A stretch of DNA of 64,000 bases from DATLNF01 sp963765815 (GCA_963765815.1 CAVXXT010000008.1:744001-808000), one strand, 5' to 3'. Positions 35,018-43,979 are shown, counted from the stretch's first letter. Numbers and translations: made by a program. Notes: a model not told the origin generated them from the sequence alone.

Positions 35018-36262
35018 ATGAGAAGGCTCCTGCTCGCTCTCGCCCTCGTCACGACGGCGGTCGCGTCCCCGGTGAGCGGGGCGTCGCCCGCCGCGCCCCC
35101 CGCGCCCGGTCCCGGCTACGTCGCCACCGACAACGTCAGCTGGCTGGGCAACATCCCGGTCAACACCGACAGCGCCGGTGCCCGGATCGTCGGCAAGACG
35201 CTCTACATCACTGAGGACCGCGGCCTGACGATCTACGACATCAGCAAGCCGGAGCAGCCGAGCCTGCTGTCGTTCCTCCCGGTGCCGCAGATGCCGTATT
35301 ACACGGAGGAGGACGTCGACACCAACGGCAAGGTCCTCCTCATCGGCGGCTACGGCACGCTGAACGTCATCGACGTGCGCGACCGGAAGAACCCGAAGAT
35401 CACCTTCCAGCTCTCCGGTGCCGACGACCACACGATCAGCTGCGTCCTCGACTGCTCGTACGCCTACGGCAACTCCGGCCTGATCGTCGACCTGACCGAC
35501 CCCGAGGGCCCGAGCATCGTCGGCGACTGGGCGAAGGGGACCAAGGCGCCCAACGGCGGCCACGACGTCACCGAGGTCGCGCCGGGCCTGGTCGTGACCT
35601 CCAGCTCGCCGGTGCTCTACCTCGACGCGCGCAAGAACCCGCGCACGCCGACGGTGATCGCCACGGGCTCGCTGCCGGACGACCGCTACATGCACGGCAA
35701 CATCTGGCCGCGCGGGGGCAAGGACCGCTGGCTGATCGCCGGCAGCGAGACCGGCGGCAACTGCACGCCCGAGGCGGGCGGGCTGATGACGTTCGACACG
35801 CGCGGCTGGCAGAAGACCGGGAAGTTCCGGCTGACCGACGACTTCCGGCTCGGCACCGGCCTGCCGACCGACGGCAACTCGCCGTACGACCAGTTCTGCG
35901 CGCACTGGTTCACCACGCACCCGAAGTGGCGCGACGGCGGGATGCTCGCGATGGGCTGGTACGAGCACGGCACGCGCTTCTTCGACATCGCGAAGAAGGA
36001 CGGGAAGATCACCGAGATCGGCTGGTTCTTCGCGGCCGGCGGCTCGACGTCCGCGGCGTACTGGGTCAACGACTCGGTCGTGTACGCCGTCGACTACCAG
36101 CGCGGCATCGACATCCTCAAGTTCTCCGGCAAGCCGTCGTCGAAGGTCGTCCGCGTGCCGGGCACCGGCGCGCCGGCCCCGCGCGCCAAGGCGGGTCCGC
36201 GGGTGCGCTTCGAGGGGGCCGCCGGCCGCCGCTCGGCGTACATCTGCCCCGTTCCGGCGTAG
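35018..36262 (+). CDS. Secreted LVIVD-repeat beta-propeller protein
   Basis: A 414-residue protein from ATG 35018 with a signal peptide (about 1-24). The rest is made of short beta repeats of the LVIVD type (TLYITEDRGLTIYDISKPEQPSLL, VLLIGGYGTLNVIDVRDRKNPKI, GLIVDLTDPEGPSIV, GIDILKF). Such repeats form propellers of unknown function on the cell surface. There is no LPxTG signal; the C-terminus ends ICPVPA. Divergent from the frameshifted propeller gene with 137 bases between, suggesting related surface functions. Confidence 0.8.
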   Translation: MRRLLLALALVTTAVASPVSGASPAAPPAPGPGYVATDNVSWLGNIPVNTDSAGARIVGKTLYITEDRGLTIYDISKPEQPSLLSFLPVPQMPYYTEEDVDTNGKVLLIGGYGTLNVIDVRDRKNPKITFQLSGADDHTISCVLDCSYAYGNSGLIVDLTDPEGPSIVGDWAKGTKAPNGGHDVTEVAPGLVVTSSSPVLYLDARKNPRTPTVIATGSLPDDRYMHGNIWPRGGKDRWLIAGSETGGNCTPEAGGLMTFDTRGWQKTGKFRLTDDFRLGTGLPTDGNSPYDQFCAHWFTTHPKWRDGGMLAMGWYEHGTRFFDIAKKDGKITEIGWFFAAGGSTSAAYWVNDSVVYAVDYQRGIDILKFSGKPSSKVVRVPGTGAPAPRAKAGPRVRFEGAAGRRSAYICPVPA

Positions 36263-36271
36263 CTGCTGCGG

Positions 36272-36294
36272 CTTGCATGCACATCACATGCAAG
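36272..36294. promoter_or_regulatory. Operator palindrome of the VapBC-type module
   Basis: CTTGCATG at 36272-36279 and CATGCAAG at 36287-36294 form a perfect inverted repeat with a 7-base spacer, 28 bases before the antitoxin ATG. Ribbon-helix-helix antitoxins bind such repeats to repress their operon. Confidence 0.7.
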
Positions 36295-36322
36295 TTGGCG
36301 GAGCGCATGTCAGACTCGCTCT

Positions 36323-36553
36323 ATGCCGAAGATGCTCCAGGTGCGCAACGTGCCGGACGACGTTCACCGGCGACTGAAGGCGCGGGCCGCGGAAGCCGGC
36401 GTCTCGTTGTCAGATTTCGTCCTCGTCGAGCTCGAGGCGCTCGCGGAGGCACCGCCGCTGGCTGAGGTGCTCCGCCGGGCGCGCGCGCGTCGGTCGCTGG
36501 CGACACCGGCGGAGGTAGTGGAGATCATCCGAGAGGGTCGCTCCGGCCGGTGA
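36323..36553 (+). CDS. FitA/VapB-type ribbon-helix-helix antitoxin
   Basis: A 76-residue protein: MLQVRNVPDDVHRRLKARAAEAGVSLSDFVLVELEAL is the FitA-like ribbon-helix-helix DNA-binding region; the rest (PPLAEVLRRARARRS and after) would bind the PIN toxin. The stop TGA overlaps the toxin GTG by four bases. Confidence 0.9.
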   Translation: MPKMLQVRNVPDDVHRRLKARAAEAGVSLSDFVLVELEALAEAPPLAEVLRRARARRSLATPAEVVEIIREGRSGR

Positions 36554-36939
36554 TCGTCCTCGACGCGTCTGCTGTCGTCGCTCTTCTCGTCACGGGGGGA
36601 CCAGTCGCGGCCCAGCTTGCCGATCGGGTGAGCGCTGGTGGCCAGCGCGCCGCGCCGTACCTTCTCGACGTCGAGTTCGCCAACGCCGTACGTCGCATCG
36701 TCGGCACTCGACACGTTGACCAGGCAATGGAGCTCGTTGACGATCTTGCCGGATTGCGACTCACCTACTACCCGCACCTGCCGCTGCTCGGCCGCGCGAT
36801 CGAGCTCGGGTCGAACCTCTCGACGTACGACGCGGTATACATCGCTCTCGCCGAGGTTCTCGACAGCCCGCTGCTCACCTGTGACCGGCGGCTGGGCCGG
36901 GCCAGGAATCACGACGCGACGGTCGAGGTGTTCGGCTGA
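36550..36939 (+). CDS. vapC: VapC-type PIN-domain ribonuclease toxin
   Basis: A 129-residue PIN protein. The acidic residues for metal-dependent RNase activity are present: D5 in IVLDASAVV, the Glu in DVEFANAV, D93 in TYDAVYIALAE and the Asp in TCDRRLGR. GTG start coupled to the antitoxin. It sits between the LVIVD gene and rph, interrupting the conserved MBL-rph order. Confidence 0.92.
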   Translation: MIVLDASAVVALLVTGGPVAAQLADRVSAGGQRAAPYLLDVEFANAVRRIVGTRHVDQAMELVDDLAGLRLTYYPHLPLLGRAIELGSNLSTYDAVYIALAEVLDSPLLTCDRRLGRARNHDATVEVFG

Positions 36940-36976
36940 GCGTCGACGTGTGACTACATGAGGAGCTCGAGGACCT

Positions 36977-37740
36977 GTGGCCCGACCTGACGGACGTGCG
37001 GCGGATGCGCTGCGCCCGGTCACGCTGACGCGCGGCTGGCTCTCCCACGCCGAGGGCTCGGTGCTGGTCGAGTTCGGCGGCACCCGGGTGCTCTGCGCCG
37101 CGAGCGTGAGCGAGGGCGTGCCCCGCTGGCGCAAGGGCAGCGGTCTGGGCTGGGTCACCGAGCGAGTACGCGATGCTGCCGCGCGCGACGCACACCCGCA
37201 GCGATCGCGAGTCGGTGAAGGGCCGCATCGGCGGGCGCACCCACGAGATCTCCCGCCTGATCGGCCGCTCGCTGCGCGCCTGCATCGACCTGAAGGCGCT
37301 CGGCGAGAACACCATCCAGATCGACTGCGACGTGCTGCAGGCCGACGGCGGCACCCGCACAGCGGCGATCACCGGGGCGTACGTCGCGCTGCACGACGCC
37401 GTCTCCTACCTCGGCGCGCGCAAGCCGGCTCACCGGGACGGCGATCACCGGCTCGGTGCAGGCGGTGAGCGTCGGCATCGTCAAGGGCGAGCCGGTGCTC
37501 GACCTCTGCTACACCGAGGACGTCGCGGCCGACGTCGACATGAACGTCGTCATGACCGGCGCCGGCGGCATCGTCGAGGTGCAGGGCACGGCCGAGCGCG
37601 CGACGTTCGACCGGCCGCTGCTCGACCGGCTGCTCGACCTCGCGACGTCCGGCTGCGCCGAGCTCGACCGGCTGCAGTCCCACGCGCTCGACGCGCCGCT
37701 GCGCGCGGCCACGCCGCACGACGAGACCTTCCGCGGCTGA
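36977..37740 (+). pseudogene. rph: Ribonuclease PH, broken by two frameshifts
   Basis: Three frames in order give a normal RNase PH of about 250 residues: RPDGRAADALRPVTLTRGW and VLCAASVSEGVPRW; then YAMLPRATHTRSDRE-type sequence, GRIGGRTHEISRLIGRSLRA and TIQIDCDVLQADGGTRTAAITGAYVAL; then SVGIVKGEPVLDLCYTEDVAADVDMNVVMTG to the stop at 37740. Extra bases near 37160 and 37427 would account for both shifts. The enzyme trims tRNA 3' ends. Both sides are otherwise perfect matches to the family, so sequencing error is more likely than decay. GTG start at 36977 behind AGGAG. Confidence 0.85.
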
Positions 37741-37742
37741 CC

Positions 37743-38380
37743 GTGCCGGTCCGGGTCGTGCTGGCCACCCGCAACGCGGGCAAGGTCGTCGAGGTACGCC
37801 GCATCCTGGCCGCCGAGCCGGCGCTCGCGGGGCTCGACGTCGAGCTGGTCGGGCTCGAGGAGTTCCCCGACGCGCCGGAAGTCGAGGAGACCGGAGACAC
37901 CTTCGCCGCCAACGCGCTGCTCAAGGCGCACGCCATCGCCGCGCACACCGGGCTGGCCGCGCTCGCCGACGACAGCGGCCTGTGCGTCGACGCGCTCGGC
38001 GGAGATCCCGGCGTACGCAGCGCGCGCTGGGCGGCCGGCCCGGCTGAGCAGGGCAACTCCGACGACCTGGCCAACCTGCGACTCGTCCTCGCCCAGGTCG
38101 CCGAGGTGCCGGACAGCGAGCTGGGCGCGCACTTCGCCTGCGCTGCAGCCCTCGCCGTACCCGACGGGCGGGAGCGGGTCGCGGAGGCGGCGATGCGAGG
38201 GACACCTCGTCCGTGCGCCGCGCGGCGACCAACGGGTTCGGCTACGACCCGATCTTCGTCCCGGACGGCGAGACCCGGACCAGCGCCGAGCTGTCGTCCG
38301 AGGAGAAGGACGCGCTGAGCCACCGCGGCAAGGCCTTCCGCGCGATCGCGCCCCTCGTGGCGGAGCTGCTCGCACCCTGA
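37743..38380 (+). pseudogene. rdgB: XTP/dITP pyrophosphatase, broken by two close frameshifts
   Basis: The N-terminal part is intact: VVLATRNAGKVVEVRRIL, TGDTFAANALLKAHAIA, ADDSGLCVDALGGDPGVRSARWA. Frame changes near 38193 and 38228 bracket a GHLVRAPRG segment, after which NGFGYDPIF, the family signature, and SHRGKAFRAI follow to the TGA at 38378-38380. Rejoined, the product is about 212 residues and should hydrolyse non-canonical purine nucleotides. It follows rph with a two-base gap, as in mycobacteria. Two single-base insertions would explain the break. Confidence 0.85.
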
Positions 38381-38470
38381 TCCGCGGGATTCTTCGCGCG
38401 GCGTGCAGCGGATCGGCGTCGCCGCGGCGTCTTGTCGGATATGACCACGTTGACGCGCGAGAGGACGGCG

Positions 38471-39022
38471 ATGACCAGGACGCCTGCGTCCGGCGCCGAG
38501 CCGGCCGAGTTCGCCGCCTTCGTCGCGGCATCGGGCGCCCGGCTGCTCCGGCTCGCCGTCGGGCTCACCGGCGACCGCGGCCTCGCCGAGGACCTGCTGC
38601 AGGAGGCGCTCGCCAAGGTCTACCTGCGCTGGGGCCGGATCGCCGACGCCGGCGCGGCCGAGGCCTATACGCGCCGGGTGCTGGTCACGACCAACGTGAG
38701 CATGTGGCGCCGCCGTCGCGTCGCCGAGGCGCCGACCGGATCGCTCCCCGACACCGTCGGCACCGACGTGTACGCCGACGTCGACCGTCGCGACGAGCTC
38801 TGGTCGGCGCTCGCCGTGCTCGGCCGCAAGCAGCGCGCGGTCGTCGTCCTCCGCTACTTCGAGGACCGCGACGACGCGGAGATCGCGACCCTCCTCGGCT
38901 GCAGCACTGCGACCGTGCGCAGCCAGACCGCGCGGGCGCTGGCCCGGCTGCGGCTCGTCCCCGGCCTGGGCGCCTCGTCGCCCGCGACGCCGTCCGCCGC
39001 GCAGAAGTGGAGCCAGCCATGA
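38471..39022 (+). CDS. SigE-family ECF RNA polymerase sigma factor
   Basis: A 183-residue protein from ATG 38471 (GAGGA six bases upstream); an ATG at 38441 in frame is possible. Sigma region 2 is FVAASGARLLRLAVGLTGDRGLAEDLLQEALAKVYLRW and region 4 is ALAVLGRKQRAVVVLRYFEDRDDAEIATLLGCSTATVRSQTARALARLR. This pattern is the SigE-like 50-family common in actinobacteria. The stop overlaps the next gene as ATGA, so its membrane partner is translated with it. Confidence 0.92.
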   Translation: MTRTPASGAEPAEFAAFVAASGARLLRLAVGLTGDRGLAEDLLQEALAKVYLRWGRIADAGAAEAYTRRVLVTTNVSMWRRRRVAEAPTGSLPDTVGTDVYADVDRRDELWSALAVLGRKQRAVVVLRYFEDRDDAEIATLLGCSTATVRSQTARALARLRLVPGLGASSPATPSAAQKWSQP

Positions 39023-39912
39023 CCGACCTCGAGCGCGTGCTGCGCGAAGGCCTGCACGACCGGCTCGACGACCTCGGCGCCGACGCGCTCGGCGACGTGG
39101 GTCGCGGCGTGCCGCAGCGCGCCGCCCGGATCCGCCGGCGTCAGTCGGCAGTGCTCGCCGGACTCACGTCGCTCATCCTGCTGGCGGGCGTCACCGCGGC
39201 GGCATATCTCCCGGGCGGGGGCGACGAGAGCTCTGTGTCTGTCACGCAGGACGGCGCGACCCTGCCGGAGCGGCCCGACCTGGTCGGCCGGGCCGAGCGG
39301 TACGCCGAGCTCCTCGTCGCCGGCGACTACGCCGCGATTCGCGCGGACATGACGGACCCGGCGCGGCAGGTCCTGACTGAGGACCGGCTTCGAACGGTAG
39401 GTCGCACAGCTTTCGGCGACGAGCCGGCCGTCGTGGTCAGCGCGGCGCGGGAGTTCAGGACGGGCAATCGCCGCGTAGCGCGGGTGATTGTTCGCCGTCT
39501 CTCCCGACCCGGTGCGGAGTTCTACGTCGTCTTCAGTGACGACCTCCGCGTGTCGGGCTTGCTGCTCCTCGAGCCTGGCGTCGGTGCCAAGACGTGGGAG
39601 CCGGTCGTCCTGAAGGCACGCGAAGTCGTGGGGCAACTCCAAAGGGGGTCGTTCGCGCAGGTCCGTCGCGACTTCGACCCGACGATGCTGAAGGCTCTGT
39701 CAGCCGAGCAGCTCGAAGTGGTCTGGCAGCAAGTTCAGTCGACGTACGGCTCGTTCGAGTCGGCGCGTGGCCACCTCGTCACGGTCGCGCCGACGGGTCA
39801 CCGCGTCGTAGATGTCGTCGCGCAGTTCAAGTACGGCCTGATGAAGGTGCGGGTCGCGTTCGACTCGCAGCAGCGGATCGCCGGGCTGTTCGTTCTGGTC
39901 CTCGACGCCTGA
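39019..39912 (+). CDS. Membrane protein with DUF3887 domain, possible partner of the ECF sigma factor
   Basis: A 297-residue protein with a basic cytoplasmic N-terminus (about 1-43), one membrane helix (SAVLAGLTSLILLAGVTAAAYL, about 44-66) and an extracellular part with two similar modules, the second (about 190-296, AREVVGQLQRGSFAQVRRDFDPTMLKAL) matching DUF3887. Gene position coupled to a sigma factor suggests anti-sigma control, but no zinc-binding anti-sigma motif is visible in the N-terminus. Confidence 0.7.
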   Translation: MTDLERVLREGLHDRLDDLGADALGDVGRGVPQRAARIRRRQSAVLAGLTSLILLAGVTAAAYLPGGGDESSVSVTQDGATLPERPDLVGRAERYAELLVAGDYAAIRADMTDPARQVLTEDRLRTVGRTAFGDEPAVVVSAAREFRTGNRRVARVIVRRLSRPGAEFYVVFSDDLRVSGLLLLEPGVGAKTWEPVVLKAREVVGQLQRGSFAQVRRDFDPTMLKALSAEQLEVVWQQVQSTYGSFESARGHLVTVAPTGHRVVDVVAQFKYGLMKVRVAFDSQQRIAGLFVLVLDA

Positions 39913-39953
39913 CGTGGTGGACGCGCCCACCCGGTTGCGGCTAGACATCCGCC

Positions 39954-40484
39954 ATGAGCGAAGCGGGGGAGTCCGGGGAGAGCGCGCCGCCACAGCTGAG
40001 CCCGGACGGCTACTGGTGGTGGACCGGCGCGGAGTGGGTGCCGGCCGCCGACGTGCCCGAGGCGGCTGCCAACCCGCAGGTGCAGCCGGAGCCTGAGCCC
40101 GCACTCGAGCCGGAGCCGGTCGCCGCGAGCTGGGCTCCGCCAGCCGCCCAGCCCGAGCAGGTCCCGGCGCCCGACGCGTCCTGGCCGGCTCCAGCGCAGA
40201 CCTCGTGGCCGGCCCCGGCGCCGGCGTACGGCGGCTACCCCGCGCCTGCTCCGGCGGGGACGAGCCGGCTCGCGCTCGCGTCGCTGGTCTGCGCGCTCGC
40301 CTGGCTCTTCGGGCTCGGCTCGATCGCGGCGGTCGTGCTCGGCGTCATGGCGCTGCGGCGGATCGAGCGGAGCGGCGGAGCGCTGGGCGGCAAGGGACTC
40401 GCGATCGCCGGGACCGTCATCGGCCTCGTGGGTGTCGTCGTGCTGGGCGGTGCGATCGCCGCCATGTCCACCTCGTCGCCCTGA
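39954..40484 (+). CDS. DUF4190-type membrane protein with DUF2510-like N-terminus
   Basis: A 176-residue protein. Residues 15-31 (LSPDGYWWWTGAEWVPA) resemble the aromatic DUF2510 motif; 35-100 is a Pro/Ala-rich linker; 104-170 has two hydrophobic helices of DUF4190 (LALASLVCALAWLFGLGSIAAVVLGVMALRRI and GKGLAIAGTVIGLVGVVVLG). Role unknown. It stands alone before the tRNA-Leu gene. Confidence 0.8.
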   Translation: MSEAGESGESAPPQLSPDGYWWWTGAEWVPAADVPEAAANPQVQPEPEPALEPEPVAASWAPPAAQPEQVPAPDASWPAPAQTSWPAPAPAYGGYPAPAPAGTSRLALASLVCALAWLFGLGSIAAVVLGVMALRRIERSGGALGGKGLAIAGTVIGLVGVVVLGGAIAAMSTSSP

Positions 40485-40542
40485 GCTCCTCGCTCGGACG
40501 TCGCGTGATCGTCGAGAGCACCGAATAGCATCGGGATCGCTC

Positions 40543-40624
40543 GCGCGCTTGGCGGAACTGGCAGACGCCCCGGCTTTAGGTGCCGGTGCCTTCGGGTGTG
40601 GGGGTTCGAGTCCCCCAGCGCGCA
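40543..40624 (+). tRNA. tRNA-Leu (anticodon TAG)
   Basis: Acceptor stem GCGCGCT (40543-40549) pairs with AGCGCGC (40617-40623), discriminator A at 40624; CCA is not encoded. The anticodon stem CCGGC/GCCGG encloses loop TTTAGGT, anticodon TAG, reading CUA and possibly other CUN codons. A long variable arm and the T-arm GGGGGTTCGAGTCCCCC confirm a class II tRNA. Confidence 0.95.
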
Positions 40625-40721
40625 CTGCGGACCGTGCGGCAGGACCCGGTCCCCCCGGGCGCGAAGGGTGCGACGTACCGCGGCCGCTCGACGGCCCGGC
40701 CGCACCTGATGGAGGCACCTC

Positions 40722-42233
40722 GTGGCCCGACCCGGACGCCGACTGCTGTCGACGCTCGCCGGACTCGCCCTGCTCGTCGTCGTGCCGCTGCCCAGCGGCT
40801 CCGCGGCCGAGCCGCCGCAGACCGGCTTCGAGGCCAACGGCGGGACCGCGTGGACGACGCACGAGGAGGAGCTGGCGTTCCTCGACGCCGTCGACAAGGG
40901 CAGCGAGCGCGTCGACCTCGAGGTGATCGGCCACACCGAGGACGGCAAGCCACTGCACCTCGTGCGGCTCGGCTACCCACGCCCCAGGTCCGCCGCAGCG
41001 GCGCGCAACGAGCCGGTCGAGATGCACATCTGCACCCAGCACGGCAATGAGGCGGCCGGCCGCGACGCCTGCCTGTCCTACCTGCGCGACCTCGCCTTCA
41101 CGACCGAGCCCGGGCTGATCGAGCAGATGACCGAGACGACGATCCTGTTCGTCCCGACGGTGAACCCGGACGGCCGGCAGAACAACGTGCGCGAGAACCT
41201 CGCCGGGGTCGACATCAACCGCGACCACCTCAACCTGGTCTCGCCGGAGGCGCGCGCGATCGCCGCCGTCGTCCGCGACTACGAGCCGGAGATGTCCGTC
41301 GACCACCACGAGTACGGCCCGGGTACGCCGCTGCTGTACGACGACGAAGTCCTCTACATGTGGCCGCGCAACCTCAACGTCGACGCCGAGATCCACGACC
41401 TCGGCGTCGAGTTCGCGGTCGACCACCTCAACCCGTGCCTCGCCGAGAAGGGCTTCAGCTCCGACGAGTACGGCATCGACGCCGTGGCCGACCAGGACGT
41501 CCAGCAGACCGCCGGCGACGGCGACGAGGGCATCGCGCGCAACCTGATGGGCCTTCGGCACACCGTCGGCATCCTGGTGGAGAGCGGGGTCACCCAGAAC
41601 CTGCTCAACGGCCCCGGCGAGGTCATGACGGCCGAGAACCAGAAGCGACGGGTGGCCAGCCAGGTCGCGACCATCGGCTGCACGCTCGACTGGTTCGGCG
41701 TGAACGCGACCCGGCTCGTGACCGCTCAGCGCGGCTCGGTCGAGCGCAAGATCGCCGAGGGCCGCAACCAGTCCGCGCCGGTCTACTTCCAGGGCCAGGA
41801 CGAGGACACGACGCTGCTCGGCAACGCGCCGGCGAACGAGGAGGCGCCGGCGCCGTGCGCCTACGACCTCACGTCGGCCCAGGCCGCCGAGCTGGCGGAG
41901 GTGTTCGAGCTGCAGCGCATCGTGACGACGCCGCGGGCGGGCGGCGTACGGGTGTCGATGGCCCAGGCCGCCGAGCCGGTCATCCCGCTGCTGCTCGACG
42001 CCCGCAACACCGATCGCGCAGCCACCGAGGGCACGCCGGTCGACGTCTGCCCGGCGAGCGGCCCGGCGCAGCCCGCTCCCGTACGGCCGCGGCCCGCCCC
42101 GCCCGCTCCCGCAGCACCCGCTCCGGCACCGGCCCAGCTGCCGAGCACTGGCGGCGGCGTCGGCGCGGCGCTCGCCGGACTCGCTTTGATCACGGTCGCG
42201 GCATCCGTGCGAGCGGTGCGCGTCGCCCGATAG
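40722..42233 (+). CDS. Secreted M14-type zinc carboxypeptidase with LPSTGG anchor signal
   Basis: A 503-residue protein from GTG 40722. Signal peptide about 1-28; M14 domain about 35-330 with HGNE (zinc ligands) in CTQHGNEAAGRDA, the Arg-type substrate loop, NPDGRQNN, and a third His in DHHEYG. A Pro/Ala-rich wall-spanning stretch precedes LPSTGG, a hydrophobic helix and the tail RAVRVAR, the usual sortase sorting signal. It would cut C-terminal residues from peptides at the cell surface. No sortase gene is in the window. Confidence 0.88.
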   Translation: MARPGRRLLSTLAGLALLVVVPLPSGSAAEPPQTGFEANGGTAWTTHEEELAFLDAVDKGSERVDLEVIGHTEDGKPLHLVRLGYPRPRSAAAARNEPVEMHICTQHGNEAAGRDACLSYLRDLAFTTEPGLIEQMTETTILFVPTVNPDGRQNNVRENLAGVDINRDHLNLVSPEARAIAAVVRDYEPEMSVDHHEYGPGTPLLYDDEVLYMWPRNLNVDAEIHDLGVEFAVDHLNPCLAEKGFSSDEYGIDAVADQDVQQTAGDGDEGIARNLMGLRHTVGILVESGVTQNLLNGPGEVMTAENQKRRVASQVATIGCTLDWFGVNATRLVTAQRGSVERKIAEGRNQSAPVYFQGQDEDTTLLGNAPANEEAPAPCAYDLTSAQAAELAEVFELQRIVTTPRAGGVRVSMAQAAEPVIPLLLDARNTDRAATEGTPVDVCPASGPAQPAPVRPRPAPPAPAAPAPAPAQLPSTGGGVGAALAGLALITVAASVRAVRVAR

Positions 42234-42285
42234 GGTCCGCCGCAGGGGAGTCGCCGACGTGGCGGCCTACTGACCGGGGGACCGC

Positions 42286-43035
42286 GTGCAGGTGGCCGGC
42301 CAGCCGCTCGTGCTCATGGAGAAGGTCAACAAGACCTTCGGCGACCTCCACGTGCTCGTCGACGTCGACCTGGTGGTCGACCGCGGCGAGGTGGTCGTCG
42401 TCCTCGGGCCGTCCGGCTCGGGCAAGTCGACGCTGTGCCGCTGCATCAACCGGCTCGAGTCGATCGACAGCGGATTCATCTCCATCGACGGCGTGCCGTT
42501 GCCGGAGGAGGGTCGCGAGCTCGCGCGGCTGCGCGCCGACGTGGGCATGGTCTTCCAGTCGTTCAACCTCTTCGCGCACATGTCGGTGCTCGACAACGTC
42601 ACACTCGGGCCGATCCGGGCACGCAAGGTCGCGCGCAAGGAGGCCGAGGAGCGCGCCCGCGAGCTGCTCGACCGCGTCGGCATCGGCGACAAGGCCGGCC
42701 GCTATCCCGCGGAGCTCTCCGGTGGCCAGCAGCAGCGCGTTGCTATCGCGCGATCGCTGGCCATGGACCCCAAGCTGATCCTCTTCGACGAGCCGACCTC
42801 CGCGCTCGACCCTGAGTTCATCAAGGAGGTGCTCGACGTCATGACCGAGCTCGCGGCCGACGGCATGACCATGGTGGTCGTGACGCACGAGATGGGCTTC
42901 GCCCGCTCGGTCGCGCAGCGGGTCGTCTTCATGGACCACGGCCGCATCGTCGAGGCCGCGCCGCCCGAGCAGTTCTTCACCGCGCCCGAGACCGACCGGG
43001 CCAAGGACTTCCTCTCCAAGATCCTCGCCCACTGA
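42286..43035 (+). CDS. gluA: Glutamate-type ABC transporter ATP-binding protein
   Basis: A 249-residue ABC ATPase: Walker A GPSGSGKST, signature LSGGQQQR, Walker B LILFDEPTSALDPE, H-loop VVVTHEMGFA. Closest in pattern to the GluA/GlnQ class that drives polar amino-acid uptake. GTG start. First gene of a four-gene operon with a lipoprotein and two permeases. Confidence 0.9.
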   Translation: MQVAGQPLVLMEKVNKTFGDLHVLVDVDLVVDRGEVVVVLGPSGSGKSTLCRCINRLESIDSGFISIDGVPLPEEGRELARLRADVGMVFQSFNLFAHMSVLDNVTLGPIRARKVARKEAEERARELLDRVGIGDKAGRYPAELSGGQQQRVAIARSLAMDPKLILFDEPTSALDPEFIKEVLDVMTELAADGMTMVVVTHEMGFARSVAQRVVFMDHGRIVEAAPPEQFFTAPETDRAKDFLSKILAH

Positions 43036-43073
43036 CCGTTCGACCCGATTCAGCACCGAGAAGGGACATCGCA

Positions 43074-43946
43074 ATGCGCAGTCGCAGGATGCTCAGCACC
43101 GTCGCGCTCGTCGCGTCGCTCGCGCTCGCCGTGAGCGGCTGCGGCGACGACGACAAGGACGGCACCAGCAACGAGCCCAAGAAGACCGAGTTCGCCGCCG
43201 GCTCGACGATGGAGCGGCTGCAGAAGGCCGGCACGATCAAGATCGGCACCAAGTTCGACCAGCCGCTGTTCGGCCTGAAGGGCGTGTCCGGCAAGGTCGA
43301 GGGCTTCGACGTCGAGATCGGCAAGATCATCGCGTCCGAGCTGGGCATCCCGGAGAGCGGCATCGAGTTCGTCGAGTCGATCTCGAAGAACCGGGAGGAC
43401 TACATCGTCAACGGCACCGTCGACGTCGTCGTCGCGACGTACACGATCAACGACAAGCGCAAGGAGAAGGTCGCCTTCGCGGGTCCGTACTACACCGCGG
43501 GCCAGGACATCATGGTGAAGAAGGACAACACCACGATCACCGGCAAGGAGTCGCTCGCCGGCAAGAAGGTCTGCTCGGTCACCGGCTCCACGCCGGCGAC
43601 CCGGGTGAAGGAGCAGGTGCCCACGGCCCAGCTCACCCTCTTCGGCACCTACACCGAGTGCGTCGAGGCGATGCGCAACGGCCAGGTCGAGGCCACCACG
43701 ACCGACAACGTCATCCTGCTCGGCCTGATCGACAAGAGCCCGGACGAGTTCAAGCTGGTCAACAAGCCGTTCAGCGACGAGCCGTACGGCATCGGCGTGA
43801 AGAAGGAGGACGCCGCCTTCCGCACGTTCATCAACGACCTGCTCGAGAAGATTTACTCCGACGGCCGCTACAAGAAGGCGTACGACGCCACGCTCGGCAA
43901 GGTGCAGGCCGAGATGCCCACGCCTCCGCCGGTCAACCGCTACTAG
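43074..43946 (+). CDS. gluB: Amino-acid (glutamate-type) binding lipoprotein
   Basis: A 290-residue solute-binding protein. Lipobox AVSGC puts the lipidated cysteine at about residue 23. The SBP_bac_3 fold is evident (GTIKIGTKFDQPLFGLKG, GFDVEIGKIIASELG, VDVVVATYTINDKRKEKVAFAGPYYTAGQDIMV, EPYGIGVKKEDAAFRTFINDLLEKI). AGGGAC-type spacing before ATG. Captures glutamate or a related amino acid for the permease pair. Confidence 0.92.
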   Translation: MRSRRMLSTVALVASLALAVSGCGDDDKDGTSNEPKKTEFAAGSTMERLQKAGTIKIGTKFDQPLFGLKGVSGKVEGFDVEIGKIIASELGIPESGIEFVESISKNREDYIVNGTVDVVVATYTINDKRKEKVAFAGPYYTAGQDIMVKKDNTTITGKESLAGKKVCSVTGSTPATRVKEQVPTAQLTLFGTYTECVEAMRNGQVEATTTDNVILLGLIDKSPDEFKLVNKPFSDEPYGIGVKKEDAAFRTFINDLLEKIYSDGRYKKAYDATLGKVQAEMPTPPPVNRY

Positions 43947-43979
43947 TCACACCAGAAGCAGCCTGCGGATCACTCGCGC

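Noticed and set aside
38379..38414. GATCCGC/GCGGATC inverted repeat after rdgB as terminator or sigma autoregulatory site
   Set aside because: Arms of only seven bases in GC-rich DNA with a 22-base middle; not distinguishable from chance.
40543..40624. Integration site at tRNA-Leu
   Set aside because: No repeated tRNA 3' end, integrase or atypical composition downstream; the next gene is a normal high-GC carboxypeptidase.
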